31,898 bases of DNA from Bacteroidales bacterium UBA3663 (GTDB taxonomy: Bacteria; Bacteroidota; Bacteroidia; Bacteroidales; UBA3663). Numbering within the stretch: the first letter of the stretch is position 1; each line of letters starts with the position of its first letter. Below, in pieces: positions 9,136 through 17,524 of the stretch. The stretch lies in the NCBI GenBank assembly GCA_002373755.1, contig DFJU01000050.1, positions 1,043 through 32,940 on the forward strand, in the 5' to 3' direction. The notes beneath the pieces are model-generated. The model saw nothing but the letters and a program-made list of their open reading frames with translations. It was not told where the DNA came from and did no database searches. The position numbers and the translations under genes were made by a program.

Positions 9136-9167
9136 AAAGGACGTGCTCTACGCGGGTGCGTCCTTTT
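9136..9167 (+). terminator. Terminator after the foldase gene
   Basis: AAAGGACG (9136-9143) pairs perfectly with CGTCCTTT (9159-9166), followed by T. It sits between the foldase stop and rlmN. Confidence 0.65.
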
Positions 9168-9183
9168 CATTTAAATACGCAAT

Positions 9184-10200
9184 ATGCTCCCACTTTTAGG
9201 CAAAACCTTGCAGGAATTGCAGGAGATTACGGCATCGCTCGACATGCCGCGCTTCACGGCCAAGCAGATGGCGCAGTGGATCTACGAAAAGCGAGTGCGC
9301 AGCGTGGCCGACATGACCAACCTGTCGCTCGCCAACCGCCAGAAGTTGGCCGATGCAGGCTACGAGGTCGGCTACGAAGATCCGGCCGATGCCGCAGTGT
9401 CGCGCGACGGAACAATCCGCTACCTGTTCGCTACGCAGGCCGGCAAGCACATCGAGTCGGTCTATATCCCAGACCACGAGCGTGCAACGTTGTGCGTGTC
9501 GTCGCAGATCGGCTGCAAGATGAACTGCTACTTCTGCATGACCGGCAAACAGGGCTTCAACGGCCAACTGACCACACATCAGATTATGAACCAGATTTTC
9601 GCCATTCCCGAAAGCCTGTCGCTCACCAATCTGGTCTTCATGGGCATGGGCGAGCCGCTCGACAATTGGGCAGAGGTCTCGAAGGCATTGGAGATAATCA
9701 CCGCCCCGTGGGGCATGGCGTGGAGTCCGAAGCGTGTCACCCTATCAACCATAGGCCAGATGCAGCATTTGCCCGACTTCCTGCGCGACAGCCAATGTCA
9801 TCTGGCCATCTCCATCCACAGCCCTTTTGCCGACGAACGCGCGCAGCTGATGCCTGTGCAGCGAGCCTATCCGATGGCCGATGTGCTGGCCTTGCTACGC
9901 GAACAGGACTGGAGTCATCAGCGCAACTTGACGTTCGAATATATTGTTTTCAAGGGGTTGAACGACGATGCACGCCACGCACATGCCCTCATCAAGCTGC
10001 TTGCCGGATTGGAGTGCAAGGTGAATCTGATTCGTTTCCATGCTATCCCTGACGTCGATTTGCAGACATCGGACATCGCGCAGATGGAGCGTTTCCGCGA
10101 CCTGCTGAACGAGCATGGCCTGACCGCCACCATCAGAGCCTCGCGTGGTGAGGACATTTTCGCGGCTTGCGGAATGTTGTCGAGCATGAAGCGGGGATGA
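9184..10200 (+). CDS. rlmN: Dual-specificity RNA methyltransferase RlmN
   Basis: 338 residues. This radical-SAM enzyme methylates C2 of A2503 in 23S rRNA and, in some species, A37 of certain tRNAs. The [4Fe-4S] motif is CKMNCYFC (Cys111, Cys115, Cys118), preceded by 'CVSSQIG' and followed by 'MTGKQGFNGQL'. Further family stretches are 'LVFMGMGEPLDNW', 'KRVTLSTIGQM' and 'LAISIHSPFADERAQLMPV'. The second catalytic cysteine is Cys329 in 'SRGEDIFAACGML'. The start at 9184 gives the usual short N-terminal helical domain. No separate -7 box is clear in the 72-base gap, so read-through from the foldase promoter is possible. Confidence 0.96.
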   Translation: MLPLLGKTLQELQEITASLDMPRFTAKQMAQWIYEKRVRSVADMTNLSLANRQKLADAGYEVGYEDPADAAVSRDGTIRYLFATQAGKHIESVYIPDHERATLCVSSQIGCKMNCYFCMTGKQGFNGQLTTHQIMNQIFAIPESLSLTNLVFMGMGEPLDNWAEVSKALEIITAPWGMAWSPKRVTLSTIGQMQHLPDFLRDSQCHLAISIHSPFADERAQLMPVQRAYPMADVLALLREQDWSHQRNLTFEYIVFKGLNDDARHAHALIKLLAGLECKVNLIRFHAIPDVDLQTSDIAQMERFRDLLNEHGLTATIRASRGEDIFAACGMLSSMKRG

Positions 10201-10210
10201 ACAGACCAAG

Positions 10211-10261
10211 ACAAATTTGCGCCCCTCCTGATGCAAGTCGGGAGGGGCGCAAATTTGTTTT
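10211..10261. terminator. Strong convergent terminator between rlmN and the pectate lyase gene
   Basis: A perfect 18-bp stem (10211-10228 with 10241-10258; GC-rich core GCGCCCCTCC) closes a 12-base loop and runs into TTTT on the plus strand. It lies between two convergent stop codons, so it may serve both genes; the T-run is better for the plus strand. Confidence 0.85.
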
Positions 10262-10273
10262 GCGGTCTAATAT

Positions 10274-12955
10274 TTATTCTATTTTCATTATTTTCCCATC
10301 ACGGATCATGAATCCGGCATTGCTACGCGACTTTCGTCCGAAGAGGTCGTAGGTAGTGGCGTTGGTCGAGGCTGAATCATCGGCCGAAATGCTCTCGATG
10401 CCTGTGCTTCCGCCCGAAACGGCTACGTTGTACAGCTGCGACCAGGCGGCACCCTCGCTGTCGGTTACGGACAATGTGAGTGCGATGACTTCAGAGTTGC
10501 TGCCGCCCTTGACGGTGAGGCTGCTGCCCGACACGTTGGCCGTCACGCCGCTGCCCGTCGGTACGCTGACGCTGTAGCTTGGGCTCTTGGTGAAGCCGGC
10601 AAAGAACTCAGAGACATCGACCGTCGCCTCTTCGCCCGCGTTGAGCACGCTGTAGGGGTGTGCCATGAACTCGAGGTAGTCTTCGAGCTGCGTCCAACCG
10701 TCGCCGTCGGGGTCGGCATTGTTGTTGGCCGATGCAGGGTCGGTGCCGATGATGTTCTCAAACCAGTTCGGGATGCCGTCTTGGTCGGCGTCGAAGTCGG
10801 CTGCGCGGTGCTCCTCCGGGTAGTTTTCAAAGCCGCCGGCATCCTCCTCGTTGTCGATTTCGCCCTTGATGCCCGACTTCGAACCGACGTAGGTGTAGGT
10901 ACCGTTGATGGTCTCTTTGACGATGCGCTTGTGGTGATCGTCGCGCACAGGCATGATTGCACCCGCGTAGCTGTTGACAATCTTGAATGCGTCCTTCGCG
11001 GTGTGGATGGTGGCGTATGACTCGAACAGCGGTTCGCTCACCTGATATTCGTAGGTGGTCGGGATTGAGCCGCCGTTGCTGGCGCGTGCGTTGAAGATGT
11101 CGTTCTTTTTGTCCAATGCGTAGGCCTGCATGGTGAGCGAGTGATCCTTGTTCTCGCGGATGTTGCCGTTCACGTAGGCCTGATCGACACCTGCGGCGTT
11201 GATTGCGCCCTCGAAGTCCTGCGTGAAGAGGACGGTGTGCTTCGTGTCGGCACCCATCTTGTAGTAGTTGTTCACGAAGTTCACGGCGTGGCAGTTGCCG
11301 TCGGTGGTGCGGCTGTTCCAGTTATAGACCACGTTGTTGAAGAGGTCAAGTCCGCCAATCGGGATGTTGTTGGCGTCCATGCCGCCGCCCATCGACCAGT
11401 TACGGCCTGCGCAGTTGGCCAACAGGTTGTGGTGCCATGAGCCGATTTGTCCGTCGATGGTGGCCGCGTAGCCGTGGTTGGTGCCGTCGCTGTAGTTCTT
11501 GTGGCCGGTGATGCCAAGCGCCTCGAAGATGCCGCTGTACTGGAACGTGATGTTCTTGCCGCCACGGCCCGAGACGGTCTCGTCGGTGCCCCATGCTGCG
11601 GTGCAATGGTCAACGATTGAGTGGTTGGCACCCGACATGCCCATTGCATTGCCTGTGTTCTCGCCATAGACTCCCAGGCCGCGCTTGAAGCGTACGAAAC
11701 GGCAAATCACATCGGCGCCAACGTTGATGTTCGATGCCTTGAGGCAGATGCCCTTGCCCGGAGCGGTCTGGGCTGCGATGGTGGCGTATGGCTGGATGAA
11801 GACTGAACCGAAGTCCATCTCGATTGTGCCCGACACGTCGAACACGATGGTGCGCGGACCTGTCAGATCGACCAGACCGTAGAGCAGCGAGCCGGGTTCG
11901 TGGTCGTGGTTCAGGTTGGTGACGTGATAGACCACGCCGCCACGTCCGCCGCGGGCATATCGGCCATAGCCTTCGGCCTCGGGGAAGGCAAGCTGGCGCG
12001 GTTGGAACGACCAGACGTTGCCAGTGTAGGTCTTGCCATCGGCATCCTCTTCGTCAACACGCCAATAGTAGCGGGTCCATGAGTTCAGACCATCAAGCGT
12101 GTAGCTCGTCTCCGTGCCGGTGTAGGTGTAGGCGGCATCGGCCAATGCCTCTTCGCTGGTGGCGATGGCCAGCTTGTGCTTCACGGCCACCGATGCGGCT
12201 GCCCAGCTGAGCGTGTATGTGCCATTGTCGGCATCGATATGGAAGTCCTGATGGCTCGGCTCGGGGTCCATGGCGATGAGCGGCGAGCGGTCGATGAGCA
12301 GGCCGTTGAGCATCACGTTGGTCGTCTGGTAGGTCTTGCCTGTCTCGACGATTGTGGTGTAGGTCACGGAGACGCTTTCGCCATCCTCGATCTCAAATTC
12401 GACGTACGAGAACGGTGCATCGGCCATCTTCAGCTCGCTCACGGTCGATTTCACGTTGGCGAATTCCACATTGTTCAGCACGACGGAATCGTTGATGGCA
12501 ACCTGAATCTTTGGCATTTCGCCGCTCTTCGGGTCTTTCCACACGTGGTAGGCGGCCAATGAGTGTTCGCCGGCCTCCAGACCCTTGATGGTCACGGTGA
12601 TGCTGGTCGGCGTGTCGGTCAGCGTGGGGGTGTTGTTGTCGCCGTCGGCGATGAATGCCACTACGCCGTCGCCCATCAGTCGGGCACCGGTCTGTCCGTT
12701 GTCGCGGCCTGCCGTGCAGGTGTTCTTGTGCCACTGTGAACGGAGTACGGTTGCATTGCCCGTAGCTTCCATGATGATTTTCAGGCCGTTTTCAAGGGTG
12801 GTCGAATCTTTTGGCAATTGCTTGACGATCCAGCCTTCGTAGTCGGGCTCCTGAATGAGCGCTTCATTTGAGTTCGAGAAGTTCAGGTCAAGGCTCTGTG
12901 CCGACAGTGCGCCGGCCATGAGCGTCAATCCGATGGTTGAGAGAGAATTTTTCAT
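10274..12955 (-). CDS. Secreted multidomain pectate lyase (PL1-like) with type IX-like C-terminal tail
   Basis: 893 residues from the ATG at 12955, where MKNSLSTIGLTLMAGALSAQ is a signal peptide; longer starts add a useless N-terminus. Domains in order: an N-terminal beta-sandwich (about 20-228, probably carbohydrate-binding), a fibronectin III-like module (about 230-320), and a parallel beta-helix pectate lyase (about 322-650) with 'FPEAEGYGRYARGGRGG', 'VDHCTAAWGTDETVSGRGG' and 'WHHNLLANCAGRNWSMGGG'. Then come calcium-binding thrombospondin type 3-like repeats (about 721-764, 'DADQDGIPNWFENIIGTDP', 'DPDGDGWTQLEDYLEF'), a beta-rich linker, and a tail 'YDLFGRKSRSNAGFMIRDGK' like T9SS sorting domains. 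Such lyases cleave polygalacturonan by beta-elimination. The preceding -7 box is at 13038. Confidence 0.9.
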   Translation of the reverse strand: MKNSLSTIGLTLMAGALSAQSLDLNFSNSNEALIQEPDYEGWIVKQLPKDSTTLENGLKIIMEATGNATVLRSQWHKNTCTAGRDNGQTGARLMGDGVVAFIADGDNNTPTLTDTPTSITVTIKGLEAGEHSLAAYHVWKDPKSGEMPKIQVAINDSVVLNNVEFANVKSTVSELKMADAPFSYVEFEIEDGESVSVTYTTIVETGKTYQTTNVMLNGLLIDRSPLIAMDPEPSHQDFHIDADNGTYTLSWAAASVAVKHKLAIATSEEALADAAYTYTGTETSYTLDGLNSWTRYYWRVDEEDADGKTYTGNVWSFQPRQLAFPEAEGYGRYARGGRGGVVYHVTNLNHDHEPGSLLYGLVDLTGPRTIVFDVSGTIEMDFGSVFIQPYATIAAQTAPGKGICLKASNINVGADVICRFVRFKRGLGVYGENTGNAMGMSGANHSIVDHCTAAWGTDETVSGRGGKNITFQYSGIFEALGITGHKNYSDGTNHGYAATIDGQIGSWHHNLLANCAGRNWSMGGGMDANNIPIGGLDLFNNVVYNWNSRTTDGNCHAVNFVNNYYKMGADTKHTVLFTQDFEGAINAAGVDQAYVNGNIRENKDHSLTMQAYALDKKNDIFNARASNGGSIPTTYEYQVSEPLFESYATIHTAKDAFKIVNSYAGAIMPVRDDHHKRIVKETINGTYTYVGSKSGIKGEIDNEEDAGGFENYPEEHRAADFDADQDGIPNWFENIIGTDPASANNNADPDGDGWTQLEDYLEFMAHPYSVLNAGEEATVDVSEFFAGFTKSPSYSVSVPTGSGVTANVSGSSLTVKGGSNSEVIALTLSVTDSEGAAWSQLYNVAVSGGSTGIESISADDSASTNATTYDLFGRKSRSNAGFMIRDGKIMKIE

Positions 12956-13037
12956 ATTTGAGATGTTTATGGAAAAAAGATTTGAGTTTAGCTTTTTTCT
13001 GTTCGATGCCGCACGTGCGCGCATCCGTGTCAGGTTG

Positions 13038-13045
13038 CAAATTTA
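13038..13045 (-). promoter_or_regulatory. -7 box TAAATTTG for the pectate lyase gene
   Basis: The plus strand reads CAAATTTA. It lies 82 bases upstream of the lyase ATG, implying a leader of roughly 75 bases. The rest of the 217-base gap holds a terminator (13129-13154) and one CTACGCGA octamer (13084). Confidence 0.55.
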
Positions 13046-13120
13046 GCAAGATTTTCAGACATTCTATGGCCGATGCTGCCGCGCTACGCGACTTTGAAAC
13101 GAATTTGCACCCAAAGAGAA

Positions 13121-13154
13121 ATAAATAAGCCCCTTCCGGCGACGGGGAAGGGGC
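13121..13154 (-). terminator. Terminator after the orphan membrane-protein gene
   Basis: GCCCCTTCC (13129-13137) pairs with GGAAGGGGC (13146-13154) over an 8-base loop. On the minus strand it is followed by TTATTTATTT. It lies 18 bases after the stop at 13173 and would end the operon that begins with the binding-protein gene or further upstream. Confidence 0.7.
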
Positions 13155-13172
13155 GTCGTGTGCGATGGTTCT

Positions 13173-14021
13173 TCATTGCGCAGTACACATAGGCAATGAT
13201 TCTATGGTACGGATGACAGCTTCCCTGTCGCACCGAACTTCGTCGATGGAAAACCGTCCCATTCCATTGCCCCATAGTTCTAATTCTATCGGGATCTCGC
13301 ATTGGTCACCATTGGTGTTATGAAGATAGAAAATTTTGTAATGCTCACTACTGCGAGAATGTCCACCCCAGTAGTCTATATGATAAGACAAATCGTCACG
13401 AGACCAAATTTTTACCTCGTCTTTATACCAATTGGAAACGACCGCGACTTTGTCTGAGCCGAAATATACGGCCGAAATATTTATTCTTGGAGAAAAACGT
13501 GTCCATCCGAACCATAGAACGAATAAAAAGACGATTGAGACTGCTATTGTGTCCTGAATCGTGTTTTTCTTAACTGGCTTTTTCGCACCTTTCTTGCCTG
13601 TCGTGGAATCTTTTTTTAATATAAATATAAAACGAATCACAATCAGCGCAATAATCATGATACAGGTGCCTGTCGTCCAATAGGATGGTCGGTCTGGATG
13701 GTACCAAACAACGGAATAATCCATTTGACGTGCAATTTCTGCATTCAGGGTGTGTTGACGTATTGGCCACCAGATGAAGCGCAAAACGAAGAAAATGGCC
13801 AATGGAAGTAATGAGATGCCAAGCCATTTCAAAAGGCCGTGATATTTGCTCGCTTTTTTATCATAATTGTCATGTGTCTGTTCTTGAATGTACTTCCATA
13901 AAAAGTAAAGAAAAAACGCCAAAACCGGCAAAGAGAGAAAAAGAATGACTTCCATGATACTTCTCAGAAGGAATACCATTGTAGCGATTGTCACGAAAAA
14001 AATTATGATGTACTTTTTCAA
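13173..14021 (-). CDS. Orphan membrane protein of unknown function
   Basis: 282 residues; I do not recognise the family. The frame opens after an in-frame TAG and the first usable start is TTG at 14021, giving MKKYIIIFFVT; the next Met (13979) would cut off the first hydrophobic segment. Hydrophobic stretches lie at about 3-20, 22-42, 68-86, 117-135 and 161-178, with a Lys-rich loop (KKDSTTGKKGAKKPVKK) before the last. The C-terminal ~100 residues are soluble, rich in Trp, Tyr and Asp, with no known motif. Base composition is visibly AT-richer than the flanking genes, suggesting separate ancestry. It starts 23 bases after the permease stop on the same strand, the place where a FecE/BtuD-type ATPase gene would be expected, but it has no Walker motifs. 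Confidence 0.7.
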   Translation of the reverse strand: MKKYIIIFFVTIATMVFLLRSIMEVILFLSLPVLAFFLYFLWKYIQEQTHDNYDKKASKYHGLLKWLGISLLPLAIFFVLRFIWWPIRQHTLNAEIARQMDYSVVWYHPDRPSYWTTGTCIMIIALIVIRFIFILKKDSTTGKKGAKKPVKKNTIQDTIAVSIVFLFVLWFGWTRFSPRINISAVYFGSDKVAVVSNWYKDEVKIWSRDDLSYHIDYWGGHSRSSEHYKIFYLHNTNGDQCEIPIELELWGNGMGRFSIDEVRCDREAVIRTIESLPMCTAQ

Positions 14022-14044
14022 TTTCTTTATCTTCTAAAATTATA

Positions 14045-15013
14045 TCATTTCCTCCGCAGCAGCACGTAGAGAATCACCGGGATGCCGAACAGCGGCGTCA
14101 ATGCGTTGATGGGCAGCGTCTTTCCGTCGGACGGCAGCGTGCTGAGCCACAGGCAGAGCATCGTGCATATCGAACCGAGCAGCATCGAGGCTGGCAGCAA
14201 TGTGCGATGATTGTCGGTCGAGAACATCATGCGGGCAACGTGCGGAATGCTGAGTCCGACGAAGGCTATCGGCCCGCACCATGCCGTCGTCGCCGCGCAG
14301 AGCAGTCCCGTCACGAGCAGGATGCCCCATCGGACACGACCCGTCGAGATGCCCAGATTGCGTGCGTAGAGTTCGCCGAGCATCCATCCGTTCATCGGCC
14401 GGATCAGCGCGAGCGAGGCCAGCAGTCCGCACAAAATCAGCGTAGCGTAGAGCGGCATCTGCCCCATGCCGACCTGATGGAACGAGCCCATGCCCCAGAT
14501 GAGCAGCGCCTGGACGCCGTCGGTCGTCGCCTCGTAGTGGATGAGCGTCAGAATCGCGCTCGACAGGTAGCTGAGCAGGATGCCGACGATGAGCAGCGTG
14601 ACGGGATGCTTCACTACGCGACCAATGCCAAGTAGAAGCATGAGCACGGCCGATGCACCAATCATCGCGGCCCAGATGACGTCCCATCCGCTGTGGCTGC
14701 CCGTCACCACGATGACCACCGCAACGGCCAGATTCGCGCCGTTGGTGATGCCCAGAATCGAGGGGCCGGCCAGCGGATTGCGGAAGTAGCTCTGCAACAG
14801 CAGACCGCACACGCCGAGGGCAGCTCCCGTCAGTGCGGCGGTGAGCATGGCCGGCACGCGCATCTGCCACACGATGTAGTTCCAGCCGGCATTGGCCGTA
14901 TCGTCACCGCACAGGATTTTGGCTACGTCCGATGTCGGAATCGACACCGAACCGGAGAACAGGCAGGCCACGGCGGCGGCCAGTGCGATGATGGTGAGCA
15001 GGATGTATTTCAT
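14045..15013 (-). CDS. FecCD-family ABC transporter permease (iron-siderophore/heme/cobalamin type)
   Basis: 322 residues from the ATG at 15013 (MKYILLTIIALAAAVACLF); a start further upstream would add an implausible soluble stretch. About ten membrane segments are visible. Family stretches are 'LTGAALGVCGLLLQSYFRNP' followed by 'LAGPSILGITNGANLA', and 'WCGPIAFVGLSIPHVARMM' near the C-terminus, the loop that contacts the ATPase. FecCD permeases form the inner-membrane channel for chelated iron, heme or vitamin B12. The binding-protein gene lies 126 bases upstream on the same strand. No ATPase gene is present in the neighbourhood and no TonB-dependent receptor is seen, so the substrate cannot be assigned. 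Confidence 0.92.
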   Translation of the reverse strand: MKYILLTIIALAAAVACLFSGSVSIPTSDVAKILCGDDTANAGWNYIVWQMRVPAMLTAALTGAALGVCGLLLQSYFRNPLAGPSILGITNGANLAVAVVIVVTGSHSGWDVIWAAMIGASAVLMLLLGIGRVVKHPVTLLIVGILLSYLSSAILTLIHYEATTDGVQALLIWGMGSFHQVGMGQMPLYATLILCGLLASLALIRPMNGWMLGELYARNLGISTGRVRWGILLVTGLLCAATTAWCGPIAFVGLSIPHVARMMFSTDNHRTLLPASMLLGSICTMLCLWLSTLPSDGKTLPINALTPLFGIPVILYVLLRRK

Positions 15014-15139
15014 TTTAAGGGCTTTTAAGGGGAGTGAAAAGGAAGTGAAAGGGACGATAGTTTTTGTCGGTGAAAGACTGTCAAGTGGAGTTGAAAATCT
15101 TTGTGTCGGCTGAGGCAAACGACACTTTTTACTCCCATT

Positions 15140-16453
15140 TCATTCCTTTTCAATATTCTTCAACCGACGGAAGAATCTCAGACTGTCGTCTTCGCCACGG
15201 CGGATGTGGCGCATCTCGGCCAACATCATGTCGGGACGGAACGGCGTCACCTCAAAATAGTCGGAATTGGCTGTGTTGCAGCCGAATATGTTGCCGTCGG
15301 CCATTGCCTTGATGTGCTCGAACAGGCGGTTCTGGTCGCGTAGTGTGGCCGATGTCCAGTCGCCGTCGGGGTCAAAATACTTGAAAATCCAGCAGTCGGC
15401 AGTGCGGGCGCGGTCGAACACGGCCTCCATCGAGAGGGCGAGCGAGCCGCCGTGCGTGTCGTCGCTCCACGGATAGCGGAAACCTGCGTCCTGATAGAGC
15501 CAGCTCATCGTGCTGCGTCCACCGGGTACGTACCACGTCGCGCCGTAGGGCAGGTCGCACAGCAGCATCGGGCGGTCATTCTTTATGGCCGATGCCCCAG
15601 CCTCGCCCTCCGAAATCCGCGTAGTGTCGGCCAACGCCGCCATGTGGGTGGCTACCACGGCAAAGAGCGAGTCGGCTTCGCGTCCGCGGTTGACCAATCG
15701 GCCGAAGAAGCGCATCCATTCGGCGCGTCCGAGTGGCGTGTTCTCTTGATAGTCAGCGCAATAAATCACGGGCAGCTGTGGCAATACGGCCGATATAACC
15801 GCCTGCGAACCTGCCTCGTAGGGCGTGAGCCAGATGGCTTCGCTGTGGGCTGCGGTGATGACCTCGGCGTTCGGGTTCATGCTGCTGCCGCCATCGGCGA
15901 TTGAACCATCGGCCAAAGCCTTGACAATCTGCTCGTTGTGGATGTATTCGGCATCGCACATCACGCCGATGAACTGCGTGGCGTCGAGCTGGACGAACAA
16001 ATCCGCGTAGCACGATGCGGTGAGCGTCTGGCGCGGCACGGGCGTGGTGAGCGTCTGCACGCGGCCGAATTGCTCTTCGATTTCATCGACTTTTTCATCG
16101 GCCAATGTCTCGGCCGCACCCTCGGGGACGAGCAGATACTGCATCGCGGTGCGGTCGGTCTGCCACGGGTTAAGGATGCGCACGAGGGTCATCCCGTCGG
16201 CCAAATCCTGCATCTGGAGCAGTGCGGCGTAGTGCGTTGCGGCCGATGTCTCGGCCAGCGGTTCGTTGGGCGTGCGCGTGTGGCAGGCGGTGAGGAGAAG
16301 GAGGGTGAGGAGGAGAAGACCCCCTCCCAGCCTCCCCGAGGGGAGGAGAGCAGACCCTATCCCCTTACCCTTCCCCGTTATGCAGGGGAAGGGAGTGGTT
16401 TGCTTTTTATGGACAAAAGTTGGGAAAAACATCGGAATTTTAGTTCGGAACAA
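15140..16453 (-). CDS. Lipoprotein substrate-binding protein of a FecCD-type ABC transporter
   Basis: Up to 437 residues. The lipoprotein signal core is 'LLLLTLLLLTACHTR', with the lipid-modified Cys at about residue 57. The mature part resembles FecB/BtuF-type proteins: 'LVRILNPWQTDRTAMQYLLV', 'RVQTLTTPVPRQTLTASCYA', 'QFIGVMCDAEYIHN', 'VITAAHSEAIWLTPYEAG', 'LPVIYCADYQENTPLGRAEW' and 'YGATWYVPGGRSTMSWLYQD'. The N-terminus is odd: residues from about 19 to 49 are encoded by two dispersed palindromic repeats (16318-16346, 16351-16396), and no ATG, GTG or TTG lies in frame between them and the hydrophobic core. Translation must therefore start upstream, at 16453 or the ATG at 16432. Expression could be affected by the repeats. 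It feeds the permease gene downstream. Confidence 0.85.
   Translation of the reverse strand: MFRTKIPMFFPTFVHKKQTTPFPCITGKGKGIGSALLPSGRLGGGLLLLTLLLLTACHTRTPNEPLAETSAATHYAALLQMQDLADGMTLVRILNPWQTDRTAMQYLLVPEGAAETLADEKVDEIEEQFGRVQTLTTPVPRQTLTASCYADLFVQLDATQFIGVMCDAEYIHNEQIVKALADGSIADGGSSMNPNAEVITAAHSEAIWLTPYEAGSQAVISAVLPQLPVIYCADYQENTPLGRAEWMRFFGRLVNRGREADSLFAVVATHMAALADTTRISEGEAGASAIKNDRPMLLCDLPYGATWYVPGGRSTMSWLYQDAGFRYPWSDDTHGGSLALSMEAVFDRARTADCWIFKYFDPDGDWTSATLRDQNRLFEHIKAMADGNIFGCNTANSDYFEVTPFRPDMMLAEMRHIRRGEDDSLRFFRRLKNIEKE
16318..16346 (+). repeat. Dispersed palindromic repeat, family 2 (copy D)
   Basis: 29 bases beginning GACCCCCTCCCAG with the palindromic core CCTCCCCGAGGGGAGG. Copy E at 22605-22633 agrees at 25 of 29 positions. 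On the minus strand it encodes 'LPSGRLGGGL' in the lipoprotein signal region. Confidence 0.75.
16351..16396 (-). repeat. Dispersed palindromic repeat, family 1 (copy B, inverted)
   Basis: Reverse complement of copy A (16485-16530) with two mismatches in 46 bases. The core is CTTCCCCTGCATAACGGGG AAGGG read on the minus strand. It lies inside the lipoprotein coding region, four bases from family 2 copy D. Confidence 0.8.
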
Positions 16454-16484
16454 TGACTGATAAAAGAGTTAGCTGATTCTATAT

Positions 16485-16530
16485 ACTCCCTTCCCCTGCA
16501 TAACGGGGAAGGGCAAGGGGATGGGGTCTG
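16485..16530 (+). repeat. Dispersed palindromic repeat, family 1 (copy A)
   Basis: 46 bases, ACTCCCTTCCCCTGCATAAC followed by GGGGAAGGGCAAGGGGATGGGGTCTG. It begins 14 bases beyond the stop codon of the TerB-DnaJ gene. Copies B (inverted) and C (31063-31107) are near-identical. Confidence 0.8.
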
Positions 16531-16544
16531 TGAGGGTCTGTCCC

Positions 16545-17303
16545 TTACAGCCCTCTTGCCGCCCAGATGAGGTCTTTGGCGTGGCCGAGCTCCTTGAACT
16601 TCTTTTCGGCAGCGGCCTTCACGTCGTCGCCCAAGTTGGCCACCTTGTCGGGGTGATATTGCAGAGCCATGCGTCGGTAAGCCTTCCGCACCTCGTCGTC
16701 GGAGGCATCGGGCGCAACGCCAAGCACCTTGTAGGCCGCTTCGAGCGAGTTTTCGCCTAGGTTGAGCAGTTGGTCGATGGCTGCGCTGCCCACACCGATG
16801 CGGTCGGCGATGAACTTCAGTTGTTCGACCTCATCGGGGTGGACTGTGCCGTCGGCCTTGGCGATTTCGCTCAACAGGGCGAGCAGTTGCGTGCGCTGTT
16901 CGAGGGTCATGGCCGATGCCATTTCGCGGCAGATTTGGACGATCTGCCTGTTCCATTCGTTCTCGCCAAGCTGTTTGCGCCGCTCGAAAAGACATCGCAG
17001 GATGGCCTCGCCCTGCACCTCGGCCTGCTTGCCGAACGCGTTGCGCAACATCTGCCGCACATATTCCATTTCGGAGTGCATGATTTTCCCGTCGGCCTGA
17101 ATGATGTGTGCCGTGAGTATGAGCAGCGACATCAGGTAGCTGTTGCGTTCACCCTCGGCCGCGTTGCTCCGTGTGGGGCGATTGTCGTTGCCCGAGTCGA
17201 ACAGGTTTTCACCGAGTGCTCCCAAAGCATAGCCCGCCAGCGCGCCGAAAAAGCCGCCAGCCATTCCGCCGAAAAAGGCGCCGATCCATCGTGCGTATCC
17301 CAT
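16545..17303 (-). CDS. TerB-DnaJ (DjlA-like) co-chaperone
   Basis: 252 residues. An N-terminal glycine-rich hydrophobic segment ('[20 protein letters not shown]', 10-29) probably inserts in the membrane. A TerB-like helical domain follows (about 55-170, with two acidic 'ADGKIM' and 'ADGTVHPDE' loops). A C-terminal J domain ends the protein (about 188-252: '[20 protein letters not shown]', catalytic HPD at 217-219 in 'YHPDKV'). This is the DjlA layout: a membrane-bound protein that stimulates the DnaK ATPase. The -7 box is at 17347. The binding-protein gene starts 91 bases downstream on the same strand, across repeat A, so some read-through is likely. Confidence 0.88.
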   Translation of the reverse strand: MGYARWIGAFFGGMAGGFFGALAGYALGALGENLFDSGNDNRPTRSNAAEGERNSYLMSLLILTAHIIQADGKIMHSEMEYVRQMLRNAFGKQAEVQGEAILRCLFERRKQLGENEWNRQIVQICREMASAMTLEQRTQLLALLSEIAKADGTVHPDEVEQLKFIADRIGVGSAAIDQLLNLGENSLEAAYKVLGVAPDASDDEVRKAYRRMALQYHPDKVANLGDDVKAAAEKKFKELGHAKDLIWAARGL

Positions 17304-17346
17304 AATATGTCGTTTTTTAGAGTGTTAAAATTCGCGTAGAGGGTTG

Positions 17347-17354
17347 CAAAAATA
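17347..17354 (-). promoter_or_regulatory. -7 box TATTTTTG for the TerB-DnaJ gene
   Basis: The plus strand reads CAAAAATA, 43 bases upstream of the ATG. It fits TAnnTTTG and lies in an AT-rich gap that also holds the protease terminator. Confidence 0.5.
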
Positions 17355-17464
17355 GTGATTATCTGGTTTGTGACAAAATTTTTCAGTGGAGGGATTGGCC
17401 GATGCCGATAGTCGCCGCCGGAAATCAGTCATCTGCTTGACGTAATCTGCGCAAGCAAAAAAAT

Positions 17465-17497
17465 GTCGGGGTTCCACGAAAAGGGTGGAACTCCGAC
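17465..17497 (-). terminator. Terminator after the C10 protease gene
   Basis: 13-bp stem with one G-T pair (17465-17477 with 17485-17497), 7-base loop, and T-runs on both sides. It lies 27 bases after the minus-strand protease stop, which it presumably serves. Confidence 0.8.
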
Positions 17498-17524
17498 TTT
17501 TTTCATGCCATGCAGTGTGGCGAC

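Noticed and set aside
12956..13172. A small gene in the gap upstream of the pectate lyase
   Set aside because: Short frames here have no start context or homology; the gap is explained by a terminator and a promoter.
15014..15139. Cobalamin or other riboswitch in the transporter gap, and in 16454-16544
   Set aside because: I found no B12-box or conserved riboswitch core in either gap; only repeats and unremarkable sequence.
16318..16530. A CRISPR array or IS terminal inverted repeats
   Set aside because: Repeats are palindromic, too few and not regularly spaced, and the 88 bases between copies A and B encode no transposase.
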